This document shows, one piece after another, positions 1 to 5,564 of a stretch of 5,564 nt of DNA. How positions within the stretch are numbered: the first letter of the stretch is position 1; the number at the start of each line of letters is the position of its first letter. Where the stretch lies: NCBI GenBank assembly GCA_029564115.1, contig JAKQQP010000122.1, positions 1-5,564 of the forward strand, read 5' to 3'. The stretch comes from Candidatus Rifleibacteriota bacterium. Lineage in GTDB: Bacteria; Riflebacteria; Ozemobacteria; Ozemobacterales; Ozemobacteraceae. A program made the position numbers and the translations under genes. Below the pieces are notes generated by a model. That model had not been told where the DNA came from. It made no database searches and saw only the letters and a program-made list of their open reading frames with translations.

Positions 1-36
1 TCTGCTCCTGATAAGTTTTCACGCAGCTGTTTAATG

Positions 37-109
37 TTGAAATAGTTAATGCCGACAGGGATATATTACAACCTGGTATTTGCAAAAATAATATTGCCGG
101 TGATATCAT
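37..109 (+). promoter_or_regulatory. candidate hicAB promoter region
   Basis: This AT-rich leader holds two possible sigma70-like pairs. The first is TTGAAA at 37-42 with TATATT at 62-67; both hexamers are good, but the 19-base spacer is long. The second is TTGCAA at 80-85 with TATCAT at 104-109 and an 18-base spacer; it would start transcription at about the hicA ATG and give a nearly leaderless message. A GATATC palindrome at 102-107 lies where an autoregulatory HicB could bind, but it is too short to call an operator. AT-rich DNA yields such matches by chance, so this is a weak call. Confidence 0.3.
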
Positions 110-115
110 AAATAT

Positions 116-361
116 ATGGGAACGTTCGAAAAGCTCCTGGAAAGAATGCGCCGGAATCCTCAGGGCGATTGGACAATGGATAATCTTCTCACGATTGCCA
201 GACGCATGAACATTGAGGTTCGCAACAGTGACGGCAGCCACCATGTTTTTTCTTTTCCGGGGCTGGATGAGGATGTAACGGTGCCGTATAAGCGGCCGAT
301 CAAGCCGGTTTACATTAAAAAAATTCTCGCACTGGTTGATGCTGTGAAGGAGGTTGTATGA
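116..361 (+). CDS. hicA: HicA family toxin (mRNA interferase)
   Basis: The product is an 81-residue HicA toxin, in the usual size range. HicA proteins have a double-stranded-RNA-binding-like fold and cleave mRNA when not neutralised by HicB. The diagnostic part is G40-S41-H42-H43-V-F followed by a short beta segment, then the conserved VPYKRPIKPVYIKKIL stretch at 56-71. By analogy with the GSxH motif of E. coli HicA, H43 is the likely catalytic histidine. The N-terminus (EKLLERMRRNPQGDWTMDNL) resembles the longer HicA subgroup and supports the ATG at 116. That start has only a poor ribosome site (GGTGA at 99-103, 12 bases away). An internal ATG at 146 has GGAAAG in front of it, but starting there would remove part of the family N-terminus. 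The stop overlaps the hicB start (ATGA at 358-361), so the pair is an operon with the toxin first, as is typical for hicAB. No damage is visible, so the toxin is probably active. Confidence 0.9.
   Translation: MGTFEKLLERMRRNPQGDWTMDNLLTIARRMNIEVRNSDGSHHVFSFPGLDEDVTVPYKRPIKPVYIKKILALVDAVKEVV
347..353 (+). promoter_or_regulatory. strong Shine-Dalgarno site of hicB, inside hicA
   Basis: AAGGAGG lies four bases before the hicB ATG at 358 and within the last codons of hicA. It is close to the ideal anti-16S complement and fixes the hicB start. The contrast with the poor site of hicA suggests that antitoxin is translated more strongly than toxin from the shared message; this is an inference. Confidence 0.8.
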
Positions 362-750
362 AGAAGGTTGCCAGGGTTCAGCCACCCTTTGCTTTTGATG
401 AATACACAAGGGTTTTGAGTCGTCTTTCAAAAGAGGACGGCGGCGGGTTTCTGATCACTTTTCCCGATCTGCCGGGCTGCATGTCAGATGGTGATACCGA
501 AGAAGAGGCTCTTGAAAATGGCAAAGACGCCTTTATCTCCTGGGTTTCAGCGAGGATAGATCAGGGGAAGAGCATTCCCGAGCCAAAAACGAAGCCGGTT
601 GACTATGTTGCGGCAGATGTTTCCGGGCGCTTTCTGGCGCGGTTGCCGAAATATATTCATGCACGGCTGGTAAAAAGGGCAGAGCGCGAAGGTGTAAGCG
701 TCAATGCTCTGGTTCTGTCTTTTATCGCTTCCGGCCTTGGCCAGAACTGA
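358..750 (+). CDS. hicB: HicB family antitoxin with ribbon-helix-helix domain
   Basis: The product is a 130-residue HicB antitoxin that would bind and block HicA and repress the hicAB promoter. Residues 12-77 form the HicB partial RNase-H-like domain, seen in GGGFLITFPDLPGCMSDGDT (28-47) followed by the helix EEEALENGKDAFISWV. HicB domains of this kind lack RNase activity and cover the toxin's active site. Residues 88-127 look like a ribbon-helix-helix DNA-binding domain: a strand (SGRFLARLP), a helix (KYIHARLVKRAEREG), then a second helix (SVNALVLSFIASGL). This is the Arc/MetJ-type tail found in many HicB proteins, and it implies dimeric operator binding and autoregulation. The ATG overlaps the hicA stop and has a strong ribosome site. 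The gene is intact. No clear operator repeat was found upstream, so autoregulation rests on family knowledge. Confidence 0.92.
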   Translation: MKKVARVQPPFAFDEYTRVLSRLSKEDGGGFLITFPDLPGCMSDGDTEEEALENGKDAFISWVSARIDQGKSIPEPKTKPVDYVAADVSGRFLARLPKYIHARLVKRAEREGVSVNALVLSFIASGLGQN

Positions 751-1029
751 ACCATAGAGCTGCGGCCCGGCGCATGGGTTCGGTGCCGTGTCTTTAAAGA
801 TCCAATTTTACAGACAAAACTATACACAACCAACTGCTTTAAGAATCGCCATGTTGTTGTTTTTCTCGAAGATTAGACATTTTTCGGAATATTGATTTCT
901 GCTTTTGTCTATCATCAACTTTCACATAAGCGAATCCACGGCTTTTCCGTTGAAAAATGCGCCTGGAAGTGATAGCTTTTTTCTACGGGGAATGCATACA
1001 CAGCGCAAAAACAATCGCCAGGTGAGAAA
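751..1029. other. intergenic region between hicB and hsdM
   Basis: This 279-base gap holds no convincing gene. The middle (801-920) is about one third GC by hand count, clearly lower than the flanking genes. A weak hairpin (CGGCGC at 768-773 with GTGCCG at 783-788, one G-T pair) lacks a T tract. An imperfect inverted repeat (ACAACCAAC at 826-834 with GTTGTTGT at 853-860, one bulged C) runs into a short T run ending at 864; it is only a poor terminator candidate for hicAB. Upstream of hsdM, TTGAAA at 950-955 has a 17-base spacer to TAGCTT at 973-978, a half-matching -10, so the hsd promoter is not settled. The ribosome site of hsdM is AGGTGAG at 1020-1026, close before the ATG at 1030. Confidence 0.6.
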
Positions 1030-3078
1030 ATGAATAAAGAAGAAATCAAGAAACTTGAAGCCACACTTTGGTACACCGCCGACACTCTGAGAGCCAACTC
1101 TGATTTAAAGTCTTCCGAATATTCAACTCCGGTGCTTGGTCTGATTTTTCTGAAGTTCGCCGACAACAAATACAGCCTGGTCGAAGACGAAATAAAAGGT
1201 GAATTCAACAAGCTCAAAGGCAGTCGCCGCGAGCGCAAAATAGAAGAAATTGCCCTCGAAAAATGCGGCTTTTATCTGCCGCCTGAAGCCCGCTATGATT
1301 ATCTGCTGAATCTGCCTGAAAAAGAAGATCTGGCTTCCGCCATAAAAAAGGCAATGCAGGCCATCGAAAACTTTAAGCCTGAACTGGCAGACACCTTGCC
1401 ACAGGATGAATATTTTCGTCTCAATCGCCGCAAAGAAGGCAACAAAGACGTTCTCGACAACACCACATTGATTCGCCTGCTGAAAAATTTTGCCGATATT
1501 CCCAAAACGGCTGGCGGCGACATGTTCGGGCAGATTTACGAATATTTTCTCGGAAAATTTGCCATGGCCGAAGGTCAGGGCGGTGGTGAATTCTTTACCC
1601 CGCGCTCGGTAGTTCGTCTGATGGTGCAGATTATCGAGCCGCATAACGGCACAGTATTTGATCCGGCCTGCGGTTCTGGTGGCATGTTCGTGCAGTCGGC
1701 GCAGTTTATCGACGAACGAAAAACTCCCGGCGACGACACGAGCCTGTTTGTGTATGGCAGCGAAAAGACTCTCGAAACCGTGAAGCTTGCCAAGATGAAC
1801 ATCGCGGTGAACGGCCTGAGAGGCGATATCAGGCAGGCGAATTCTTACTATGACGATGTTCACAAGAGCTTCGGCAGATTTGACTACGTGCTGGCTAACC
1901 CGCCTTTTAACGTCGATGATGTCAATCTTACCAGGGTCGAAGGCGACCCGCGTTTTAACACCTATGGGGTGCCGCGCAACAAGGGCGATGCCAAAAAGAA
2001 AGACCAGGGCACTGCTACCGTGCCCAACGCCAACTATCTCTGGATCAACCTTTTCGCCACTTCTCTCAAACCCGGCGGCCGCGCCGCACTGGTCATGGCC
2101 AATTCGGCTTCTGATGCCCGGCACAGCGAAGCTGATATCCGCAAGAATCTTATCGAAAACAATTTGATCTATGGCATGCTCACCCTGCCGTCGAACATGT
2201 TTTATACCGTCACTCTGCCGGCCACGCTCTGGTTTTTTGACAAAAATAAACAGGATGACAAAATTCTCTTCATCGATGCCCGCAATATTTTTACGCAGAT
2301 AGACCGTGCGCACCGTGAATTTTCAGAAGAGCAGGTGCAGAATATCGCCATTATCAGCCGCCTGCATCGGGGAAACCGCCGTGCATTCATCGAGCTGATT
2401 CATAATTACTACGCCAGCGGTTTTGCCAGCCTTAACGAAAACCGTCCGAAACTGGCTGAAGTTGCCGCGAAACTGCTTGAATTTTTAAAAGAGAACCAGG
2501 TTAAAACCCTGCCTGATTTTGCCAGCGTGTTGAAAGAAGCCGAAAAGCTCAGCAAAGCCCACGCTGATTATCTCAAGTCGGTTGATCTGGCTGACATTGC
2601 CGGTGCCAACCGCGCCCAGCGCAAGCTTGCCGAAACCATTGCTCCGTTCTTTGCCAGATTGCACGAACTGTTGAAAGAAGCTGACAAGGCCGTTCGCCAC
2701 CTCGAAAAAGAGCAGAGCCGCAACAAGGATCTGAAACAGCTGAAGACCGAACTCGAAAAGCTGCATAAAGAAGCCGGTGCCAGCGAATATTTCTTTGGGC
2801 ATATCGCCTGGCTGCACGAGAGGTTTCCTGAGGCGAAATACGAAGATGTTACCGGTTTGTGCAAACTGGCCGGCCCTGAAGAACTCAAGGAGCAGGAATA
2901 TTCACTCAACCCCGGCCGTTATGTCGGTGTGGTCATAGAAGAAGACGGCAAAACCGAAGAAGAATTCATCGAAGAAATGCTGTCTCTCAATGACGAGCTC
3001 GAAAAACTCAACGCCGAAGCCCACGTCCTCGAATCTGTAATCGGTAAAAACATCAGGCTGATCGCGGGGGAAGAATGA
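1030..3078 (+). CDS. hsdM: type I R-M N6-adenine DNA methyltransferase subunit (HsdM)
   Basis: The product is a 682-residue HsdM. It transfers a methyl group from S-adenosylmethionine to adenine in the site chosen by HsdS, and it is a core part of the restriction complex. Residues 5-150 form the HsdM N-terminal helical domain, starting KKLEATLWYTADTLR and continuing YSTPVLGLIFLKFADNKY (31-48). The catalytic domain of the gamma-class order follows: GEFFTPR at 186-192 (motif X region), FDPACGSGGMF at 210-220 (motif I, AdoMet binding) and NPPF at 290-293 (motif IV, catalytic). LNPGRYVG at 626-633 is the usual C-terminal signature. Classical HsdM proteins have about 500-530 residues. The extra length here is a charged, probably helical stretch between about 440 and 615, with coiled-coil character around 545-582 (HLEKEQSRNKDLKQLKTELE). 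A good ribosome site (AGGTGAG) precedes the ATG. The stop overlaps the hsdS start. All key motifs are intact, so methylation activity is expected. Confidence 0.95.
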   Translation: MNKEEIKKLEATLWYTADTLRANSDLKSSEYSTPVLGLIFLKFADNKYSLVEDEIKGEFNKLKGSRRERKIEEIALEKCGFYLPPEARYDYLLNLPEKEDLASAIKKAMQAIENFKPELADTLPQDEYFRLNRRKEGNKDVLDNTTLIRLLKNFADIPKTAGGDMFGQIYEYFLGKFAMAEGQGGGEFFTPRSVVRLMVQIIEPHNGTVFDPACGSGGMFVQSAQFIDERKTPGDDTSLFVYGSEKTLETVKLAKMNIAVNGLRGDIRQANSYYDDVHKSFGRFDYVLANPPFNVDDVNLTRVEGDPRFNTYGVPRNKGDAKKKDQGTATVPNANYLWINLFATSLKPGGRAALVMANSASDARHSEADIRKNLIENNLIYGMLTLPSNMFYTVTLPATLWFFDKNKQDDKILFIDARNIFTQIDRAHREFSEEQVQNIAIISRLHRGNRRAFIELIHNYYASGFASLNENRPKLAEVAAKLLEFLKENQVKTLPDFASVLKEAEKLSKAHADYLKSVDLADIAGANRAQRKLAETIAPFFARLHELLKEADKAVRHLEKEQSRNKDLKQLKTELEKLHKEAGASEYFFGHIAWLHERFPEAKYEDVTGLCKLAGPEELKEQEYSLNPGRYVGVVIEEDGKTEEEFIEEMLSLNDELEKLNAEAHVLESVIGKNIRLIAGEE

Positions 3079-4289
3079 AAGGCTGGAAAAACTCAAGGAT
3101 TGAGGAGCTCTGTAATCAAAACAACACTTTTGTACAGACGGGTCCTTTCGGTTCACAACTACATGAATCCGATTATTCGCCAGAAGGCATTCCTGTCATA
3201 ATGCCAAAGGATTTAATTGATGGGAAGATTTCTGAAGCAAGTATTGCAAGAGTTAGTGAAAATCATGCTCATCGCTTAAAAAGACATCAGGTTCAACCGG
3301 GCGATATTATATACGGTCGTCGAGGAGACATTGGTCGTCACGCTCTAATTACCCAAAAAGAGTCTGGTTGGCTTTGTGGAACTGGTTGCCTTTTGCTGAG
3401 ATTAGATAAAAAATTGATAAATCCAGTTTTTAATCACTACTATTTGGCGCAACAGTCTGTTATTGATTACATAAAAAACCAGGCAATCGGGGCAACTATG
3501 CCCAATTTGAATACGACAATCTTAAAAAAGATACCAGTTTTTCTCCCGCCTACTTTAATTCAACGCAAGATTGCGGCGGTGCTTTCGGCTTATGATGATC
3601 TGATCGAGAACAACAACCGGCGCATCGCCATTCTCGAAAAAATGGCCGAAGAACTCTACCGCGAATGGTTTGTGCGCCTGCGCTTCCCCGGCCACGAAAA
3701 AACAAAAATCATCAAAGGCATCCCCGAAGGCTGGGAAGTTAAAAAGATCGAATCAATAGTTAATAGAAGAAAATTTGGAAAAATTTTCAGGGAAAGCAAT
3801 TTGGAGCCTGATGGGGAAATTATTGTAATTGATCAGTCTAAAAACGAATTTCTTGGCTTTCACAATGGAAAACCAGAACATAGCGCATCAAAAGATGATC
3901 CGATCATTCTATTTGGTGACCATACTTGTAAAATGCAGCTTATGATAGATTCCTTTTCTTTGGCCGAAAATGTTGTGCCATTTATTGCGAAAAGTGGCAT
4001 ATCTACTGCCTTTTTATACTACTTAATTAAAAACTCTATTGAAACGACTGAATACAAACGTCATTGGTTGGATCTCGTTTCTAAGGAAGTTTTGGTTCCT
4101 TCGGTAGATTTACAAGCGTCTTTTTCAGAATTTGCAATTAAAGGCTTGTGGCAGGAAGAAATTTTGAAAAGAATCAATCGAAAAGCTGGACAACAAAGAA
4201 ATAAACTTCTTTCTAGGCTGATGTCGGGCAGGATCGATCTTGAGAATCTTGATATCCAGTTTCCGGCCAGCATGCAGGAGGAAGAATGA
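3075..4289 (+). CDS. hsdS: type I R-M specificity subunit (HsdS)
   Basis: The product is a 404-residue HsdS, a normal length. It recognises a bipartite DNA target and holds the HsdM and HsdR subunits. Target recognition domain 1 covers about residues 1-160, with GPFGSQLHESDY (23-34), GDIIYGRRGDIGRHALI (76-92) and the end motif GATMPNLNT (139-147). A central conserved helix follows at 163-205 (RKIAAVLSAYDDLIENNNRR to EEPYREWF-like EELYREWFVRLRFPG); it sets the distance between the half-sites. Target recognition domain 2 starts near PEGWEVKKI (217-225) and runs to about 345. The distal conserved helix ends with QRNKLLSRLMSGRIDLENL (374-392). The start overlaps the hsdM stop (ATGA at 3075-3078) after GGGGGAAG. 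By hand count the two recognition domains are about 39% and 34% GC and the central spacer about 52%, which suggests domain exchange. The recognised DNA sequence cannot be read from the protein. Confidence 0.95.
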   Translation: MKGWKNSRIEELCNQNNTFVQTGPFGSQLHESDYSPEGIPVIMPKDLIDGKISEASIARVSENHAHRLKRHQVQPGDIIYGRRGDIGRHALITQKESGWLCGTGCLLLRLDKKLINPVFNHYYLAQQSVIDYIKNQAIGATMPNLNTTILKKIPVFLPPTLIQRKIAAVLSAYDDLIENNNRRIAILEKMAEELYREWFVRLRFPGHEKTKIIKGIPEGWEVKKIESIVNRRKFGKIFRESNLEPDGEIIVIDQSKNEFLGFHNGKPEHSASKDDPIILFGDHTCKMQLMIDSFSLAENVVPFIAKSGISTAFLYYLIKNSIETTEYKRHWLDLVSKEVLVPSVDLQASFSEFAIKGLWQEEILKRINRKAGQQRNKLLSRLMSGRIDLENLDIQFPASMQEEE

Positions 4290-5332
4290 GCGAAATTTTC
4301 TCTGATGCTGAATATAAAAGCTGGTTTGCCGGGCTGAAACAGAGAATTCAGGCAGCGCGGCAGCAGGCGGCGCTGGCTTTGAATGCGTCTCTGCTTGAAG
4401 TTTACTGGGAACTCGGCAAAACTATCGTCAGCAGAGAAAAAGAAGCGGGCTGGGGTTCGGCTTTTATCGACACCCTGTCGCGTGATCTGGGCCGGGCTTT
4501 TCCTGATATGCGCGGTTTTTCGCGCCGCAATCTTTATGCAATCAGGCAATGGCACCTGTTTTATGCTGATAAATCTCAAATTGTGCCACAGCCTGTGGCA
4601 CAAATTCCGTGGGGTCATAATCGCCTGATCGTCAGCAAAGTCAAAGACGGCGAAGAAGCGCTGTGGTATGCGCAGGCCACCGTCGAGAATGGCTGGAGCC
4701 GCGATGTTCTTGAACTCAAGATCGAAAAGAACGAATATCAGCGGGTTGGCAGGTCGCTGACCAATTTCTCGCGCACTCTTCCGGCGGCCAATTCAGAGCT
4801 GGCCGGTGAAACTCTTAAAGATCCCTATAATTTTGACTTTCTCGGGCTTGAGGACGAAGCGCAGGAAAAAGCCATAGAACTGGCTTTAACCGCAAAGATT
4901 ACCGACTTTCTGCTCGAGCTTGGCAAGGGGTTTTCTTTTGTGGGGCGACAGGTAAAGCTTCTGGTAAGTGAAACCGAATACTTTATCGATATGTTGTTTT
5001 ACCACCTGGATTTGCGCTGTTTCATCGTTATCGAGCTTAAAGCGGGCAAATTCAAACCTGAATACGCCGGGAAACTGAATTTTTATCTTTCAGCGGTCGA
5101 TGAACAATTGCGCCGACCCGGAGATAACCCGTCGATCGGAATTATTCTCTGTAAGAAAAAAGACAGTATCGAAGTTGAATATTCATTGCGAGACATCAAT
5201 AAGCCAATCGGAGTCAGCGATTATATTCTGAGCCAGGCGGTTCCGCATGATCTGGCCGGTAAACTGCCAACTGTCGAAGAGCTTGAAGAAGAGCTTTCCG
5301 GCAAGTTGAGCCTGTTGCCCGATTCAGAATAA
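4286..5332 (+). CDS. yhcG: DUF1016/YhcG-family PD-(D/E)XK nuclease
   Basis: The product is a 348-residue protein of the YhcG (DUF1016) family, of about the expected length. Residues 9-145 match the N-terminal DUF1016_N region, a probable helical DNA-binding part, with LLEVYWELGKTI (36-47), GWGSAFIDTLSRDL (55-68), FSRRNLYAIRQWHLFY (78-93) and IPWGHN (107-112). Residues 175-330 form the nuclease domain: DPYNFDFLGL (179-188), the helix with E194, then D235 in FIDMLFYH and the E250-L-K252 pair in IVIELKAGKF. D235 with E250-x-K252 fits a PD-(D/E)XK active site, so metal-dependent DNA cleavage is likely; the substrate is unknown. The ATG overlaps the hsdS stop (4286-4289) and has AGGAGG at 4276-4281, four bases away, so it is probably translated with hsdS. 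Placement between hsdS and hsdR suggests a job linked to restriction or to defence in general; this is inference. A 23-base palindrome falls in codons 99-106. Confidence 0.9.
   Translation: MSEIFSDAEYKSWFAGLKQRIQAARQQAALALNASLLEVYWELGKTIVSREKEAGWGSAFIDTLSRDLGRAFPDMRGFSRRNLYAIRQWHLFYADKSQIVPQPVAQIPWGHNRLIVSKVKDGEEALWYAQATVENGWSRDVLELKIEKNEYQRVGRSLTNFSRTLPAANSELAGETLKDPYNFDFLGLEDEAQEKAIELALTAKITDFLLELGKGFSFVGRQVKLLVSETEYFIDMLFYHLDLRCFIVIELKAGKFKPEYAGKLNFYLSAVDEQLRRPGDNPSIGIILCKKKDSIEVEYSLRDINKPIGVSDYILSQAVPHDLAGKLPTVEELEEELSGKLSLLPDSE
4581..4603. repeat. perfect 23-base palindrome inside the yhcG-like gene
   Basis: The arms TTGTGCCACAG (4581-4591) and CTGTGGCACAA (4593-4603) are exact reverse complements around a single central C. 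As RNA it could fold into a ten-pair stem with a three-base loop; beyond one mismatch, two further A-T pairs can extend it. It encodes roughly IVPQPVAQ (residues 99-106), the linker just before the conserved IPWGHN motif of the DUF1016_N region. With random bases about one such 11-base-arm palindrome is expected in several hundred windows of this size, so it is unlikely to be chance. Its function is unknown; it could be a protein-binding site, an RNA hairpin or an inserted palindromic element. Confidence 0.85.
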
Positions 5333-5348
5333 GCCACGGAGAGAGACA

Positions 5349-5564
5349 ATGCCCAATTTAATATCAGAGGATCAGATAGAAAAGGCCGCAGTCAGCTTAC
5401 TTACCCAGAGGTATGGTTATCGCAGCATTAACTGCTACACTCCCGATCTTGAAAACCTCAGCGACAAATCAAATCGCAGCTGCAAAAACGAGGTGGCTTT
5501 TAAAGATATTCTTAAAGCCGCGGCCATAAGGCTTAACCGCGAAATTCCCGAGTCGGCAATCGAC
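5349..5564 (+). CDS. hsdR: type I R-M restriction (motor/nuclease) subunit HsdR, 5' part only
   Basis: The open frame from the ATG at 5349 runs to the window edge and gives 72 residues without a stop. It begins MPNLISEDQIEKAAVSLL and continues with INCYTPDLENLSD and then a segment ending AAIRLNREIPESAID. This matches the start of HsdR proteins, where ISEDQIEKA, the INCYT.D.ENL.D motif and RLNP.IP..AID precede the N-terminal nuclease domain. Complete HsdR proteins have roughly 800-1100 residues, with a PD-(D/E)XK nuclease domain followed by superfamily 2 helicase motor domains that translocate DNA; none of those motifs lies inside this window. GGAGAG at 5338-5343, five bases before the ATG, supports the start. 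The gene follows the yhcG-like stop by 16 bases, so it belongs to the same operon. Whether the rest of the gene is intact cannot be seen. Confidence 0.9.
   Translation, partial: MPNLISEDQIEKAAVSLLTQRYGYRSINCYTPDLENLSDKSNRSCKNEVAFKDILKAAAIRLNREIPESAID

Noticed and set aside
1..14. Possible gene at the left edge: AGGAG on the minus strand at 5-9, or tandem TGA TAA stops at 9-14 ending an upstream frame
   Set aside because: Only a few bases are visible and no start codon or domain can be read, so neither a divergent gene nor an upstream gene end can be supported.
768..788. GC-rich hairpin after hicB as a terminator
   Set aside because: The stem has only six pairs including a G-T, the loop is nine bases, and no T tract follows, so it is not a credible intrinsic terminator.
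1850..2167. 105-codon plus-strand frame inside hsdM
   Set aside because: It is out of frame with hsdM within motif IV sequence; the peptide is rich in T, S, P and R without a domain, which is typical of a shifted reading.
1123..2313. 396-codon open frame on the minus strand opposite hsdM
   Set aside because: It is antisense to the catalytic region of a clear HsdM, its peptide has no recognisable domain, and the open frame can be explained by the codon use of hsdM. It is treated as a shadow.
3075..4289. Phase variation of hsdS by simple repeats
   Set aside because: No long homopolymer or tandem short repeat is present in hsdS, and no inverted second hsdS copy or recombinase lies in the window. 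The longest runs are about six A.
4061..4618. 185-codon open frame on the minus strand across the hsdS and yhcG-like junction
   Set aside because: It spans two well supported genes and their overlapping junction, and its translation looks like low-information antisense peptide.

Overview
This window is a bacterial defence-type locus: a HicAB toxin-antitoxin pair followed by the first four genes of a type I restriction-modification (R-M) operon, all on the + strand. Start sites carry Shine-Dalgarno sequences, the genes are tightly packed and ATG/TGA overlaps are used. The window therefore comes from a bacterium of moderate GC content (roughly half in the coding parts); nothing in it fixes the phylum. 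No tRNA, rRNA, CRISPR array, transposase or integrase is visible.

Layout. Positions 1-115 are an AT-rich leader with candidate promoter elements. hicA (116-361) and hicB (358-750) overlap by four bases and encode an mRNA-interferase toxin and its antitoxin, which has a ribbon-helix-helix DNA-binding tail. Positions 751-1029 are an AT-rich intergenic region that should hold the end of the hicAB transcript and the control region of the next operon. hsdM (1030-3078), hsdS (3075-4289) and a DUF1016/YhcG-family PD-(D/E)XK nuclease gene (4286-5332) follow, each overlapping the next by four bases. After a 16-base gap, hsdR starts at 5349 and runs off the right edge; only its first 72 codons are present.

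How it works. HsdM (adenine methyltransferase) and HsdS (specificity subunit with two target recognition domains) would form the modification enzyme. With HsdR (motor and nuclease) they would form the restriction complex. The YhcG-like protein sits between hsdS and hsdR, is probably translated by coupling to hsdS, and keeps the D...ExK residues of its fold. It is therefore a plausible accessory nuclease of the system, although its role is not known from the sequence. HicAB is a separate unit by spacing and could stabilise the locus or act as another abortive defence layer.

The least ordinary points are: the nuclease gene embedded in the hsd operon; a perfect 23-base palindrome inside that gene; an HsdM about 150 residues longer than the classical subunit, through a helical insert before its C-terminal LNPGRYVG segment; and a sharp base-composition mosaic in hsdS, with both target recognition domains AT-rich around a GC-richer central spacer.
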